Source: Mycobacteriaceae bacterium
GTDB lineage: Bacteria > Pseudomonadota > Gammaproteobacteria > Burkholderiales > Burkholderiaceae_D
NCBI GenBank assembly: GCA_903970145.1
Contig: CAJCHO010000087.1
Span: forward strand, 1 to 64,000
Direction of reading: 5' to 3'
DNA: 64,000 nt
Shown: positions 8,446-16,549 of the stretch, in pieces
Position numbering within the stretch: the first letter of the stretch is position 1
Layout of the letters: every line of letters starts with the position of its first letter
Program-made: the position numbers and the translations under genes
The notes under the pieces: generated by a model
What the model saw: only the letters and a program-made list of their open reading frames with translations
What the model was told of the DNA's origin: nothing
Database searches by the model: none

Positions 8446-9616
8446 TATCGGGTCGCTGCGACTGTGGGCTTACGGCACGGTTCTCGCCGTGCTGCTCCTC
8501 GGGGTTCTGAACGCCCCAGCCAACATACCCGGCACGAATGCACCCGCTCTTGCGACGACTTGTCCCGCGGGCTTCGTGCTGACCGGGCAGTCCTGCCGGC
8601 TTGATAGCCCCTACCTGCATTACAAGTCCCTGGAGAGTCAGGGGGTCGGCGGTTTGAAGACCGGTCTGCCCGCATTTCGCGACGGCTTTAGTCCCAAGCA
8701 GATTGATCTGGGCCGTTACCTGTTCTTTGATCCGCTGCTCTCGGCCGATCACTCGGTCTCATGCGCGCATTGCCACAATCCTGCTCACGCGTTTACTGAT
8801 GGCCTGGCGCACAGCCGCGGCATCGGCGGGCGCGAGACGAGCCGCAATGCGCCGAGCTTGTGGAACGTCGGTTTCCTGCAAAAGCTCTTTGTGGACGGAC
8901 GCGCGAGTTCGCTCGAGGAGCAGATGCAAGGGCCGCTTTACGGTGCCAATGAAATGGGCAACTCGCGCGAGGGATTGCTGGCCGCCATCAACGCCGTGCC
9001 GGCTTATCGCGCACTATTTGCACAGGTTTTTCCGGATGCCGCCAGCGGCATTCGTTCCGAGCATGTCTACGCCGCGATTGCGGCATTCGAGAGTTCCCTC
9101 GTCTCGCTCAATAGCCGCTACGATCTTTACGCCAATGGCATCCTCGGTGCCTTGAGTCCCAAGGAAATCGAAGGCATGAACGTGTTCCGCTCTTTTGTTG
9201 CGCGCTGTGCCGAATGCCATACGCCGCCGCTCTTCACCAATCAGCAGATCGCCGTGATCGGCATGCCCGATGGCGCCGGACACTCCTTCGATCCGGGCGC
9301 CGAGGCCAACACCCATGTCGACTCGATGCGCGGCGGGTTTCGCGTTCCATCCCTGCGCAATGTCGAGTTGACCTCACCCTACAATCACGCCGGCGCATTC
9401 ACTACCCTTCGCGAGACGGTTTCCTTCTATACCCAAGGACGTGGTCACGCCGTTCCCGCACAGGAGAAGCTCAATCTGCACTGGCATATCTGGGAACCCA
9501 AGCTTACCGATGCAGAACTTGACCGGTTGGTCGATTTTCTAAAGACGCTTACCGATCAATCCTACATGCCGACCATGCCGGCGGCGGTCCCGTCAGGACT
9601 ACCACCGGGCGCTTAG
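8438..9616 (+). CDS. MauG/cytochrome c peroxidase-family diheme enzyme
   Basis: A 392-residue secreted diheme protein. The GTG start at 8438 overlaps the preceding stop by eight bases, suggesting translational coupling. A signal anchor occupies about 10-27. Heme sites are CAHCH (109-113) and CAECH (257-261), with the family FRVPSLRNVELTSPYNHAG region after the second. Where bacterial CcpA peroxidases place a Met ligand, this protein appears to have Tyr331 (ETVSFYTQGRG), as in MauG-type enzymes that oxidise protein substrates through high-valent iron. An extra N-terminal CPAGFVLTGQSC segment (42-53) may form a disulfide loop. Substrate unknown; the beta-helix protein next door is a candidate partner. 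Confidence 0.85.
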   Translation: MANIGSLRLWAYGTVLAVLLLGVLNAPANIPGTNAPALATTCPAGFVLTGQSCRLDSPYLHYKSLESQGVGGLKTGLPAFRDGFSPKQIDLGRYLFFDPLLSADHSVSCAHCHNPAHAFTDGLAHSRGIGGRETSRNAPSLWNVGFLQKLFVDGRASSLEEQMQGPLYGANEMGNSREGLLAAINAVPAYRALFAQVFPDAASGIRSEHVYAAIAAFESSLVSLNSRYDLYANGILGALSPKEIEGMNVFRSFVARCAECHTPPLFTNQQIAVIGMPDGAGHSFDPGAEANTHVDSMRGGFRVPSLRNVELTSPYNHAGAFTTLRETVSFYTQGRGHAVPAQEKLNLHWHIWEPKLTDAELDRLVDFLKTLTDQSYMPTMPAAVPSGLPPGA

Positions 9617-9648
9617 CAGACCTACGAGACCCAACCAAGAGGAACAAC

Positions 9649-11163
9649 ATGTCCACCAAAACAGTACTGGCCACCGCAATCGTCGCAGTCATTGGCGTGG
9701 CTGCAGGAGCCTACCTGGGCAAGACCTATCTGGCCAGTTCAGGTGCGGGTCTGAGCGAGACGGACTCGGCAACCGTCGTGCTGGCGGGAACCAAGGGGAG
9801 TAATGACCAGGCCAGCGCCGGTCTGCGAGACGCGGCGCGCAGCGGCAAGATCATTACCGTCAAAGCCGGTCAGTCGATCCAAGAGGCGGTGCGCAGTGCC
9901 CAGCCGGGCGATACGATCCAGGTCATGCCAGGCGAGTACAAGGAGACCGTCTACATCGACAAGGACAACATCAGTCTGATCGGCAGTATCCAGGATGGCC
10001 ACTGGCCAACCCTCGAAGGCGAGGGCAAGCTCAACGATGCGGTGCTCTATTCAGGCAATGGAGTGCGCGTCGAAAACCTCAAGATCACGCATTACAAGGG
10101 CAATGCCATCATGGGCCAGGCGGGCAACAATTTCGTTGTGCGCCATAACCTGATCGTGGACGCAGGTGTATACGGCATCTTCCCCGAATTCGGCAAGAAC
10201 GGCCTGATCGAATACAACGTACTCTCCGGAATTGCTGACGCCGCGATCTACATTGGCATGAGCGACAACATCCACGCGGCGCACAACGAGGTATTTGGCA
10301 ATGTCGCCGGGATCGAGGTCGAGAATTCGCGCCACGTGATCGTCGAGAACAATACCGCTTACGACAACGCCGGAGGCATCCTGACTTTCATTACGCCAGG
10401 CCTGCCGATCAAGACAACCCAGGATGTGGTGATACGCAATAACTTCATCGCCGGCAACAACCACAAGAACTTCGGCGCGCCGGGCTCGATCGTTTCGGGC
10501 CTGCCTTCCGGGTCGGGCGTGGTGATCATGGCCGCCAAGGATGTGATCGTCGAGAACAACATCATTCGCGACAACAAGAACGCGGGAATCATCGTCGTTG
10601 ATCACAAGCAGTTCGCCAACGTTACGGCGGATCCCCAGACCGATCCGACTCCGACACGCGTGCAACTGCTCAACAATGTCATGAGCAACAACGGCTACGA
10701 TCCGATCTCGGACATCAAGGCGCTCATGACGGTCGCCCTGACCAAGGAAGGGCCGGACGTGGTCGCTGCCGGTACCGGCAAGGACAACTGCATGCTCGAC
10801 AAGGGCCATTACCACACGCTCGGCTTGTCCGACTATCCGCAGTGCGCGCGTACCAATACCGCTGACATTTCAACCTACCTGCTCGATAAGCCGGCCGAGC
10901 CGCGCGACATCACGATCACCGACAAGGGCAAGCTCGTGTACTACGCGGTGTGCGCCGGCTGTCATGCGTTCAACTCACGCATGATCGGCCCACCCACGGT
11001 CGTCATCCAGAGCCTGTATCCGAACAATGCCAAGGGGATTGCCGACTACATCGCCCATCCAGTCAAAAAGCGTGACGACTTCCCCGCGATGCCAAGCCAG
11101 GATTATCTGTCTCCCGAAATCCGCGCTGCTGCGGCTGAATATATGCTCAACGTTAAGCAGTAG
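9649..11163 (+). CDS. parallel beta-helix (NosD-like) protein with C-terminal cytochrome c domain
   Basis: A 504-residue exported protein with an N-terminal membrane anchor or signal (about 5-24). A beta-helix cap lies at about 84-115 (QSIQEAVRSAQPGDTIQV), then a right-handed parallel beta-helix runs to about 355, built from Asn-rich turns such as VIVENNTAYDNAGGI and VVIRNNFIAGNN. The final part is a single cytochrome c domain with CAGCH at 435-439 and probable Met481 ligand (PAMPSQ). NosD/PbH1 domains usually bind carbohydrates or help metal-site assembly; fusion to a heme domain is unusual. It starts 32 bases after the MauG-like gene and is clearly part of that operon. Function not known. 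Confidence 0.83.
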   Translation: MSTKTVLATAIVAVIGVAAGAYLGKTYLASSGAGLSETDSATVVLAGTKGSNDQASAGLRDAARSGKIITVKAGQSIQEAVRSAQPGDTIQVMPGEYKETVYIDKDNISLIGSIQDGHWPTLEGEGKLNDAVLYSGNGVRVENLKITHYKGNAIMGQAGNNFVVRHNLIVDAGVYGIFPEFGKNGLIEYNVLSGIADAAIYIGMSDNIHAAHNEVFGNVAGIEVENSRHVIVENNTAYDNAGGILTFITPGLPIKTTQDVVIRNNFIAGNNHKNFGAPGSIVSGLPSGSGVVIMAAKDVIVENNIIRDNKNAGIIVVDHKQFANVTADPQTDPTPTRVQLLNNVMSNNGYDPISDIKALMTVALTKEGPDVVAAGTGKDNCMLDKGHYHTLGLSDYPQCARTNTADISTYLLDKPAEPRDITITDKGKLVYYAVCAGCHAFNSRMIGPPTVVIQSLYPNNAKGIADYIAHPVKKRDDFPAMPSQDYLSPEIRAAAAEYMLNVKQ

Positions 11164-11181
11164 CCGACACGAGGTAAGGCA

Positions 11182-11214
11182 CCCCGGTCGGGCACTACTA
11201 GTGTCCCGACGGGG
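11182..11214. terminator. hairpin between convergent genes, possible bidirectional terminator
   Basis: CCCCG-GTCGGG-CACTA pairs with TAGTG-T-CCCGAC-GGGG with a small bulge, forming a strong stem between the stop at 11163 and the convergent hydrolase gene, whose stop codon lies inside the hairpin. No T-tract follows, so it may act as a transcript end stabiliser rather than a true intrinsic terminator. Confidence 0.45.
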
Positions 11215-12019
11215 GGCGTGCGTGCTGCCTCATCAGGGAGGCGATGGCATCAAGGACCGCCGCACCCTGGTCCCGATGCGCAGAGTGGCCAGCATCGGCT
11301 AGCTCAAGCAACTCTGTCTGCGGAACTGCGCGGCCGATCGCGCGGATCTGCTCAAGGGTGCCGTACTCGTCATCGATGCCCTGGATTGCCAGCAGCGGAC
11401 AGCGGATCGCGGCGATCTCCGGGACGATCGACCACGCACGAAATTCTGGATCGAGCCAGATCCGGTTCCAGCCCCAAAAGGCCGAGTCGACATCGTCGTG
11501 ATAGCGGGCAAGACGCTCCCGCAAATCAGTCGTCAGGTAGCTCGACCGGGCGCGTTCGATGCTCAAGATCGAGAGGTCCTCGACCATCACGTGCGGCGCA
11601 ATGACGATCGCGCCGGCGAGTGCGTTCAGATAGCGCGCGGCAAAGAGCAGGGCGATCGAGCCACCATCACTATGGCCGAGTAGCCAGAGTGGCTGCTCCT
11701 GGGGATCAATTTCCAGCGCGTCAAACAGCACCGGCAGCACTTCGTGCGCTTGGCGATGCATGAAGTCGACGCCCCAGAGCTCGTCCGGTGCACGCGGGGT
11801 GGAACGACCATAACCGGGCCGTGAATAGACGAGACCACGACAAGCGCAGCGCTCGCACAGCATCTGCGGGAAATCGCGCCACATGGCGCGCGAGCCCAGC
11901 CCCTCGTGCAGGAACACGACGAGCGGAGCATCCTCGTCAGCGCTGCCGAGCCATTGGTACTCGATGCGGACCGGGCGTCCGCGCCACTCGATGGTAGCAA
12001 ACGAGACGGGCCCGGTCAC
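11198..12019 (-). CDS. alpha/beta hydrolase of the benzoate cluster
   Basis: A 273-residue alpha/beta-hydrolase-fold protein. The oxyanion-hole region is VVFLHEGLGS, the nucleophile elbow GHSDGG carries the catalytic Ser, an acidic residue sits in QGIDDEYG, and the catalytic His is in DAGHSAHRDQ. Its GTG start overlaps the TGA of the benzoate-CoA ligase gene (GTGA), so the two are translationally coupled. Hydrolases of this type are found in box gene clusters, where they may act as thioesterases or cleave a benzoyl ester; the substrate is not established. Confidence 0.82.
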   Translation of the reverse strand: MTGPVSFATIEWRGRPVRIEYQWLGSADEDAPLVVFLHEGLGSRAMWRDFPQMLCERCACRGLVYSRPGYGRSTPRAPDELWGVDFMHRQAHEVLPVLFDALEIDPQEQPLWLLGHSDGGSIALLFAARYLNALAGAIVIAPHVMVEDLSILSIERARSSYLTTDLRERLARYHDDVDSAFWGWNRIWLDPEFRAWSIVPEIAAIRCPLLAIQGIDDEYGTLEQIRAIGRAVPQTELLELADAGHSAHRDQGAAVLDAIASLMRQHARPPSGH

Positions 12020-13605
12020 TTTGCCCCGGCTTCTCGTTCACGCAACTTGAAGCGCTGGATCTTGCCGGTTGCCGTCTTGGGAAGTTCCGCGACGAATTCG
12101 ATCGCGCGCGGATACTTGTATGGCGCAAGGCGTTCCTTGACGAAAGCCTTGAGCTCGGCCTCATTGGTTTCATGTCCAGGTTTCAGGACGACGAATGCCT
12201 TGCTTTTTACGAGGCCCTGATCGTCGACTCCGATGAGTGCCGCTTCGAGCACCGCCGGATGTTGGGCGAGAGTCGACTCGACTTCGAAGGGTGACACGAA
12301 CATGCCCGAGACCTTGAGCATGTCGTCGCTGCGACCCGCATAGGTATAGGTGCCGTCGCCGTTGCGCACATATTTGTCGCCGCTCTTGGTCCAGACACCC
12401 TGAAAGGTCTCGCGCGACTTGTCGCGGCTGCGCCAGTAGAGCAGCGCAGCACTGGGTCCGCGGATGTATAGATCACCGGTTTCGCCGTCGACGACCGCCT
12501 TGCCGTCCTCGCCGCGCAACTCGACTTCGTAGCCTGGCACCGGCCATCCGGTGGTGCCGTAGCGCACGTTTCCTGGCTGGTTCGAGATGAAGATGTGCAG
12601 CATCTCGGTCGATCCAATGCCATCGATGATCTCGCAGCCAAAGTGGGCCGTGAAGCGCTCACCCAGATCGGCGGGAAGTGCCTCGCCTGCCGACGAGCAC
12701 AGGCGCAGCTTCACCTGATCCCGCTTTGGTAGTCCGGCTGCGGCGAGCAGGCCCGCAAAGCCTGTTGGGGCGCCAAAGAAGATGCTTGGCTTTAGACCGG
12801 CGATCGCCCCGCGCCAGCGCTTGATGATGGCGTCCGGGGTCGGGCGTTCGGCCATCAGGATCGTGGTTGCGCCGACGGACAGTGGAAAAGACAGGGCATT
12901 GCCGAGTCCGTATGCAAAAAAGAGCTTTGCGGCCGAAAAGCAGATATCGCTCTCGCGCACGCCAAGCAGCGGCCTACCGTAGAGCTCGGCGGTGTAATAG
13001 GGATTGACCTGACTATGCAGCATGCCCTTGGGCCGTCCGGTCGATCCGGAAGAGTAGAGCCAGAAACCAGGATCGTCGGGGGCCGTATTCGCCGGCGCTG
13101 GTCGGGGTGGGTGGTCCTCATGGAGGCTCGCAAAGCTTTGTGTGCCTTCAGGCGTGGCCGCTGCGCCTGAGACGAAGACATGGCCGACTTCGTGACCACC
13201 GCTTACTTGCGCCTTGGCGAGTGCGCTTTGCAAGGTGGGCAAGAGCGCAGCCGAAACCAGGACCGCCTGCGCGCGGCAGTGCTGGACGATGTAGGCGTAG
13301 TCGTCAGCAGTCAGGAGCGTATTGACGGCGACCGGTACGACGCCGCCATACATCGCCCCAAGAAAGGCTACCGGCCAGTCATTGCAGTCGTGCATGAGGA
13401 GCAACACGCGTTCTTCGCGGCGAATGCCGCGGGCAAGAAGGCCCCCGGCCAGCCCGCGCACGCGCTGCGCCAGTTCGCCATAGCCGAGGCTGCCGGAATC
13501 ATCGACGTAGGCGAGTTTTTGGCCGCGCGCCCCATTGCGCTCAATCAGATGCTGTGCAAAATTGAAGTGCTCGCCCACGGGCGGTGCGACATGCGCGCTG
13601 GTCAC
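12016..13605 (-). CDS. bclA: benzoate-CoA ligase
   Basis: A 529-residue AMP-forming acyl-CoA synthetase that activates benzoate to benzoyl-CoA with ATP and CoA, the entry step of the box pathway. The AMP-binding motif YSSGSTGRPKG is at 184-194. Further signatures are GSTEMLHIF, the YAGRSDDMLKVSG hinge and the C-terminal PKTATGKIQRF containing the catalytic Lys. The N-terminal block EHFNFAQHLIERN is typical of benzoate-CoA ligases rather than general acetate-type enzymes. Location next to boxR and boxCBA fixes the substrate assignment. It is divergent from boxR. Confidence 0.93.
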   Translation of the reverse strand: MTSAHVAPPVGEHFNFAQHLIERNGARGQKLAYVDDSGSLGYGELAQRVRGLAGGLLARGIRREERVLLLMHDCNDWPVAFLGAMYGGVVPVAVNTLLTADDYAYIVQHCRAQAVLVSAALLPTLQSALAKAQVSGGHEVGHVFVSGAAATPEGTQSFASLHEDHPPRPAPANTAPDDPGFWLYSSGSTGRPKGMLHSQVNPYYTAELYGRPLLGVRESDICFSAAKLFFAYGLGNALSFPLSVGATTILMAERPTPDAIIKRWRGAIAGLKPSIFFGAPTGFAGLLAAAGLPKRDQVKLRLCSSAGEALPADLGERFTAHFGCEIIDGIGSTEMLHIFISNQPGNVRYGTTGWPVPGYEVELRGEDGKAVVDGETGDLYIRGPSAALLYWRSRDKSRETFQGVWTKSGDKYVRNGDGTYTYAGRSDDMLKVSGMFVSPFEVESTLAQHPAVLEAALIGVDDQGLVKSKAFVVLKPGHETNEAELKAFVKERLAPYKYPRAIEFVAELPKTATGKIQRFKLREREAGAK

Positions 13606-13769
13606 GAGTAAATCCTCATGTGCGTGGCTGACCTCAGCCCGTGCATTCGAGTAGGACAGTCACGAAATTCGCTCTCGGTCGTCGCCAAACGTCCTCCTGA
13701 TTCCAGGCTTGCGGTGAGCTGGAAGATGAATTATTGTGCGTGTATGAACCTTAGCGCTTCAAATTGGCG

Positions 13770-14735
13770 ATGTCAAGCAATATAGTGCATCAGGCCGGTG
13801 CTGGGCTCGCCCCTTCCGAAGCCGGCACGTCGGCCTCTGCCGGCGCCAGCGACAGCTCGCGGGGCGATTCCAGGAGTCCCATCCTCGTTGCGCTCGGCGA
13901 GCGCGTCAAGGCGCTGCGTGCGCGGCGCGGCATGACGCGAAAGGCGGTCGCGGCGGCTGCCCAGGTTTCCGAGCGTCATCTGGCCAATCTGGAGTACGGC
14001 ATCGGCAACGCCTCGATCCTGGTTCTCGCCCAGGTCGCTCTTGCCTTGCAATGTTCTCTGGCAGAACTCATCGGCGACGTGACCACGAGCTCGCCGGAAT
14101 GGCTGTTGTTGCGCGAACTGCTGCAAGCGCGCGATGAGGCGACGCTGCACCGGGTGCGCGTGGCCGTCGCGCAGCTTCTGGGGATGGGGGGCGCTGCCGG
14201 AGTGCGCAGCGCGCGCGTGGCCTTGATCGGCCTGCGCGGAGCAGGCAAATCTACGCTGGGGCAGATGCTTGCCAGCGACCTGGGATTTCCGTTTGTCGAG
14301 CTCTCGCGCGAGATCGAGAAATTTGCCGGCTGCAATATCTCCGAGATCCAGGCGCTGTATGGGATGAATGCCTATCGACGCTACGAGCGGCGCGCGCTTG
14401 AAGAGGCGATCCAGATCCATCCCGAAGCCGTGATCGCGACGCCAGGAGGTCTGGTTTCGGATCCCGCGACCTTTAACCAGCTGCTGGCCCATTGCACCAC
14501 GGTCTGGCTGCAGGCCGACCCCGAGGATCACATGAAGCGCGTCGCGGCCCAGGGCGACCTGCGTCCGATGGCGGCGAGCAAGGAAGCCATGCAGGACTTG
14601 AAGGGCATTCTTGCCGGTCGCGCCCCCTTCTACTCGAAGGCCGAGTTCGTTCTAAATACCAGCGCCCAGGCGCTTGAGCCAAGCTTCGAGGCCCTGCGCG
14701 AGATAGTACGCAGCGCGCTTGGCATGGCTATCTGA
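13770..14735 (+). CDS. boxR: BoxR/BzdR-type regulator, HTH plus shikimate-kinase-like domain
   Basis: A 321-residue transcriptional regulator of benzoyl-CoA metabolism. An XRE-type helix-turn-helix (about 42-100) is joined to a shikimate-kinase-like domain (about 148-315) with P-loop GLRGAGKS (154-161). In the BoxR/BzdR family this second domain senses benzoyl-CoA and relieves repression. ATG 13770 was chosen over a TTG two codons earlier. It lies between the divergent ligase gene and boxC. A TGCA-N6-TGCA-like site overlaps its first codons, suggesting it represses itself. Confidence 0.93.
   Translation: MSSNIVHQAGAGLAPSEAGTSASAGASDSSRGDSRSPILVALGERVKALRARRGMTRKAVAAAAQVSERHLANLEYGIGNASILVLAQVALALQCSLAELIGDVTTSSPEWLLLRELLQARDEATLHRVRVAVAQLLGMGGAAGVRSARVALIGLRGAGKSTLGQMLASDLGFPFVELSREIEKFAGCNISEIQALYGMNAYRRYERRALEEAIQIHPEAVIATPGGLVSDPATFNQLLAHCTTVWLQADPEDHMKRVAAQGDLRPMAASKEAMQDLKGILAGRAPFYSKAEFVLNTSAQALEPSFEALREIVRSALGMAI
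13776..13789. promoter_or_regulatory. putative BoxR operator over the boxR start
   Basis: AGCA-N6-TGCA (AGCAATATAGTGCA) sits six bases inside the boxR reading frame. It matches the TGCA-N6-TGCA operator known for the BzdR/BoxR family with one mismatch, and its AT-rich core resembles the site at 14782-14795. Overlap with the start codon region would suit autorepression and control of the divergent ligase gene. Confidence 0.5.
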
Positions 14736-14781
14736 ATGGGGCACGAGCCCGTCTCGAAACTCCTTGACGGACACGGGAACA

Positions 14782-14795
14782 TGCAATATTATGCC
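14782..14795. promoter_or_regulatory. putative BoxR operator upstream of boxC, distal
   Basis: TGCA-ATATTA-TGCC, one mismatch from the TGCA-N6-TGCA consensus, 50 bases upstream of the boxC GTG. The core is nearly the same as in the site at the boxR start. Confidence 0.55.
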
Positions 14796-14813
14796 TATTT
14801 GATGCCGAGAAAA

Positions 14814-14827
14814 TGCATTATCTTGCT
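14814..14827. promoter_or_regulatory. putative BoxR operator upstream of boxC, proximal
   Basis: TGCA-TTATCT-TGCT, one mismatch from consensus, starts 32 bases after the distal site (three helical turns), so two bound BoxR molecules could lie on the same face of the DNA. It is 17 bases upstream of the start codon, where it would block transcription or its start. Confidence 0.5.
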
Positions 14828-14844
14828 TATAGCGGGGGTCTGCT

Positions 14845-16503
14845 GTGTCTAATCCAGTCGGAGTTGATTTTCAAACGGAACCCGCGCGCTATCGCCACTG
14901 GAAGTTGAGTTTCGATGCGGGCGTGGCCACGCTCGCCATGGACGTTGACGAGAATGCGGGTCTGCGCGAGGGCTACAAGCTCAAGCTCAATAGTTACGAC
15001 CTTGGGGTCGACATCGAGCTCCACGACGCGGTCAACAGGATCCGTTTCGAGCACCCCGAAGTACGCTGCGTGGTTCTGACGAGCGCCAAGGACAAGGTGT
15101 TCTGTTCGGGCGCCAACATCTTCATGCTCGGCAGCTCGAGTCACGCCTGGAAGGTCAACTTCTGCAAGTTCACTAATGAGACGCGCAACGGCATCGAGGA
15201 TTCCTCGCGCAGCGGCAGCCTGAAATTTCTGGCGGCCGTGAACGGCTCCTGCGCTGGCGGAGGTTACGAGCTGGCACTTGCCTGCGATGAAATTCTGCTC
15301 GTTGATGATCGCTCAAGCGCGGTCAGCCTGCCCGAAGTGCCACTGCTGGGAGTATTGCCTGGTACCGGGGGCCTCACGCGACTGACCGACAAGCGCCACG
15401 TCCGCCATGATCTTGCCGACGTCTTCTGCACGACTACCGAGGGCGTACGCGGTGCCAGGGCCAAGCAATGGCGCCTGGTCGATCAGATCGCCAAGCCTGC
15501 TGTCTTCGCCGAAACAGTACGTGAGCGCTCGCTCGCGCTGGCGGCGCAGAGCGATCGTCCGAAGCACGCAAAGGGTGTGCCTCTGACGGCACTCACACGC
15601 AGCTATGAGGCCAATGGCGTGCGCTATACGCACGTCAGTATCGACATCGATCGCGCCAAGCGCGTCGCTACTCTAACCATCAGGGCTCCTGAAGGTGAGC
15701 AGCCAACCGACGCGGCTGGCATCGAATCGGCCGCTGCGAGCTGGTATCCGCTAGCGATGGCGCGCGAGCTCGATGATGCGATCCTGCACATGCGCGCCAA
15801 CGAATCCGAGATCGGAACCTGGCTGGTGAAGACCCAGGGGAGGGCAGAGGACGTGTTGGCGCTCGATGCTCTGATGCAAGCACACGGCAGCAATTGGCTG
15901 GTGCGCGAAACCATCGGTCTGATGCGACGCACTTTTGCTCGCCTTGATGTCACCTCGCGCAGCCTGTTCGCGCTCGTCGAGCCTGGCTCCTGCTTTGCCG
16001 GCAGCTTCTTCGAACTCGCCCTCGCTTGTGATCGTATCTATCACCTCGCCCTGCCGGACGACCCGCCTGGCGCACCCAGGGTGACAGTCGGTGAGGCGAA
16101 CTTCGGGCTCTTGCCGATGGCAACAGGCCAGAGCCGGCTGCAAAGACGCTTTTATAACGAAGAGGCCGCCTTGGAGGCTGTGCGCGCGCGCGCCGGCCAG
16201 GCGCTCGATGCCGACGCCGCATTCGAAATAGGTCTTGCCACCAGTAACCCCGACGACATCGACTGGACCGATGAGGTGCGCTTGGCGCTCGAAGAGCGCG
16301 CCGCGATGTCGCCGGACGCCCTCACGGGGCTTGAGGCCAATCTGCGCTTTAACGGCGCCGAGAACATGCAGACACGGATCTTTGGCCGTCTCACCGCCTG
16401 GCAGAACTGGATTTTCCAGCGACCCAATGCTGTTGGAGATAAAGGTGCGCTAAAGGTCTACGGTAAAGGCGACAAGGCGGCCTTCGACTGGAATCGCGTC
16501 TGA
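14845..16503 (+). CDS. boxC: benzoyl-CoA-dihydrodiol lyase (2,3-epoxybenzoyl-CoA dihydrolase)
   Basis: A 552-residue protein of the enoyl-CoA hydratase superfamily that opens the ring of 2,3-epoxybenzoyl-CoA, yielding 3,4-dehydroadipyl-CoA semialdehyde and formate. Two crotonase-like halves are visible. The N-terminal half has the oxyanion-hole strand VLTSAKDKVFCSGANIFML and NGSCAGGGYELALACDEI; the second half has PGSCFAGSFFELALACDRI. Length and sequence are typical for BoxC. It starts with GTG behind AGCGGGGG. First gene of boxCBA and preceded by two candidate BoxR operators. Confidence 0.95.
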   Translation: MSNPVGVDFQTEPARYRHWKLSFDAGVATLAMDVDENAGLREGYKLKLNSYDLGVDIELHDAVNRIRFEHPEVRCVVLTSAKDKVFCSGANIFMLGSSSHAWKVNFCKFTNETRNGIEDSSRSGSLKFLAAVNGSCAGGGYELALACDEILLVDDRSSAVSLPEVPLLGVLPGTGGLTRLTDKRHVRHDLADVFCTTTEGVRGARAKQWRLVDQIAKPAVFAETVRERSLALAAQSDRPKHAKGVPLTALTRSYEANGVRYTHVSIDIDRAKRVATLTIRAPEGEQPTDAAGIESAAASWYPLAMARELDDAILHMRANESEIGTWLVKTQGRAEDVLALDALMQAHGSNWLVRETIGLMRRTFARLDVTSRSLFALVEPGSCFAGSFFELALACDRIYHLALPDDPPGAPRVTVGEANFGLLPMATGQSRLQRRFYNEEAALEAVRARAGQALDADAAFEIGLATSNPDDIDWTDEVRLALEERAAMSPDALTGLEANLRFNGAENMQTRIFGRLTAWQNWIFQRPNAVGDKGALKVYGKGDKAAFDWNRV

Positions 16504-16549
16504 CGGGTTATCTGGCCAGGCGCCTGCCTTGGCCGTATTGGAGAACACC

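Noticed and set aside
10051-10815. 254-codon minus-strand frame rich in Asp, His and Val
   Set aside because: Exact antisense of the beta-helix repeats; composition is a mirror of Asn-rich turns.
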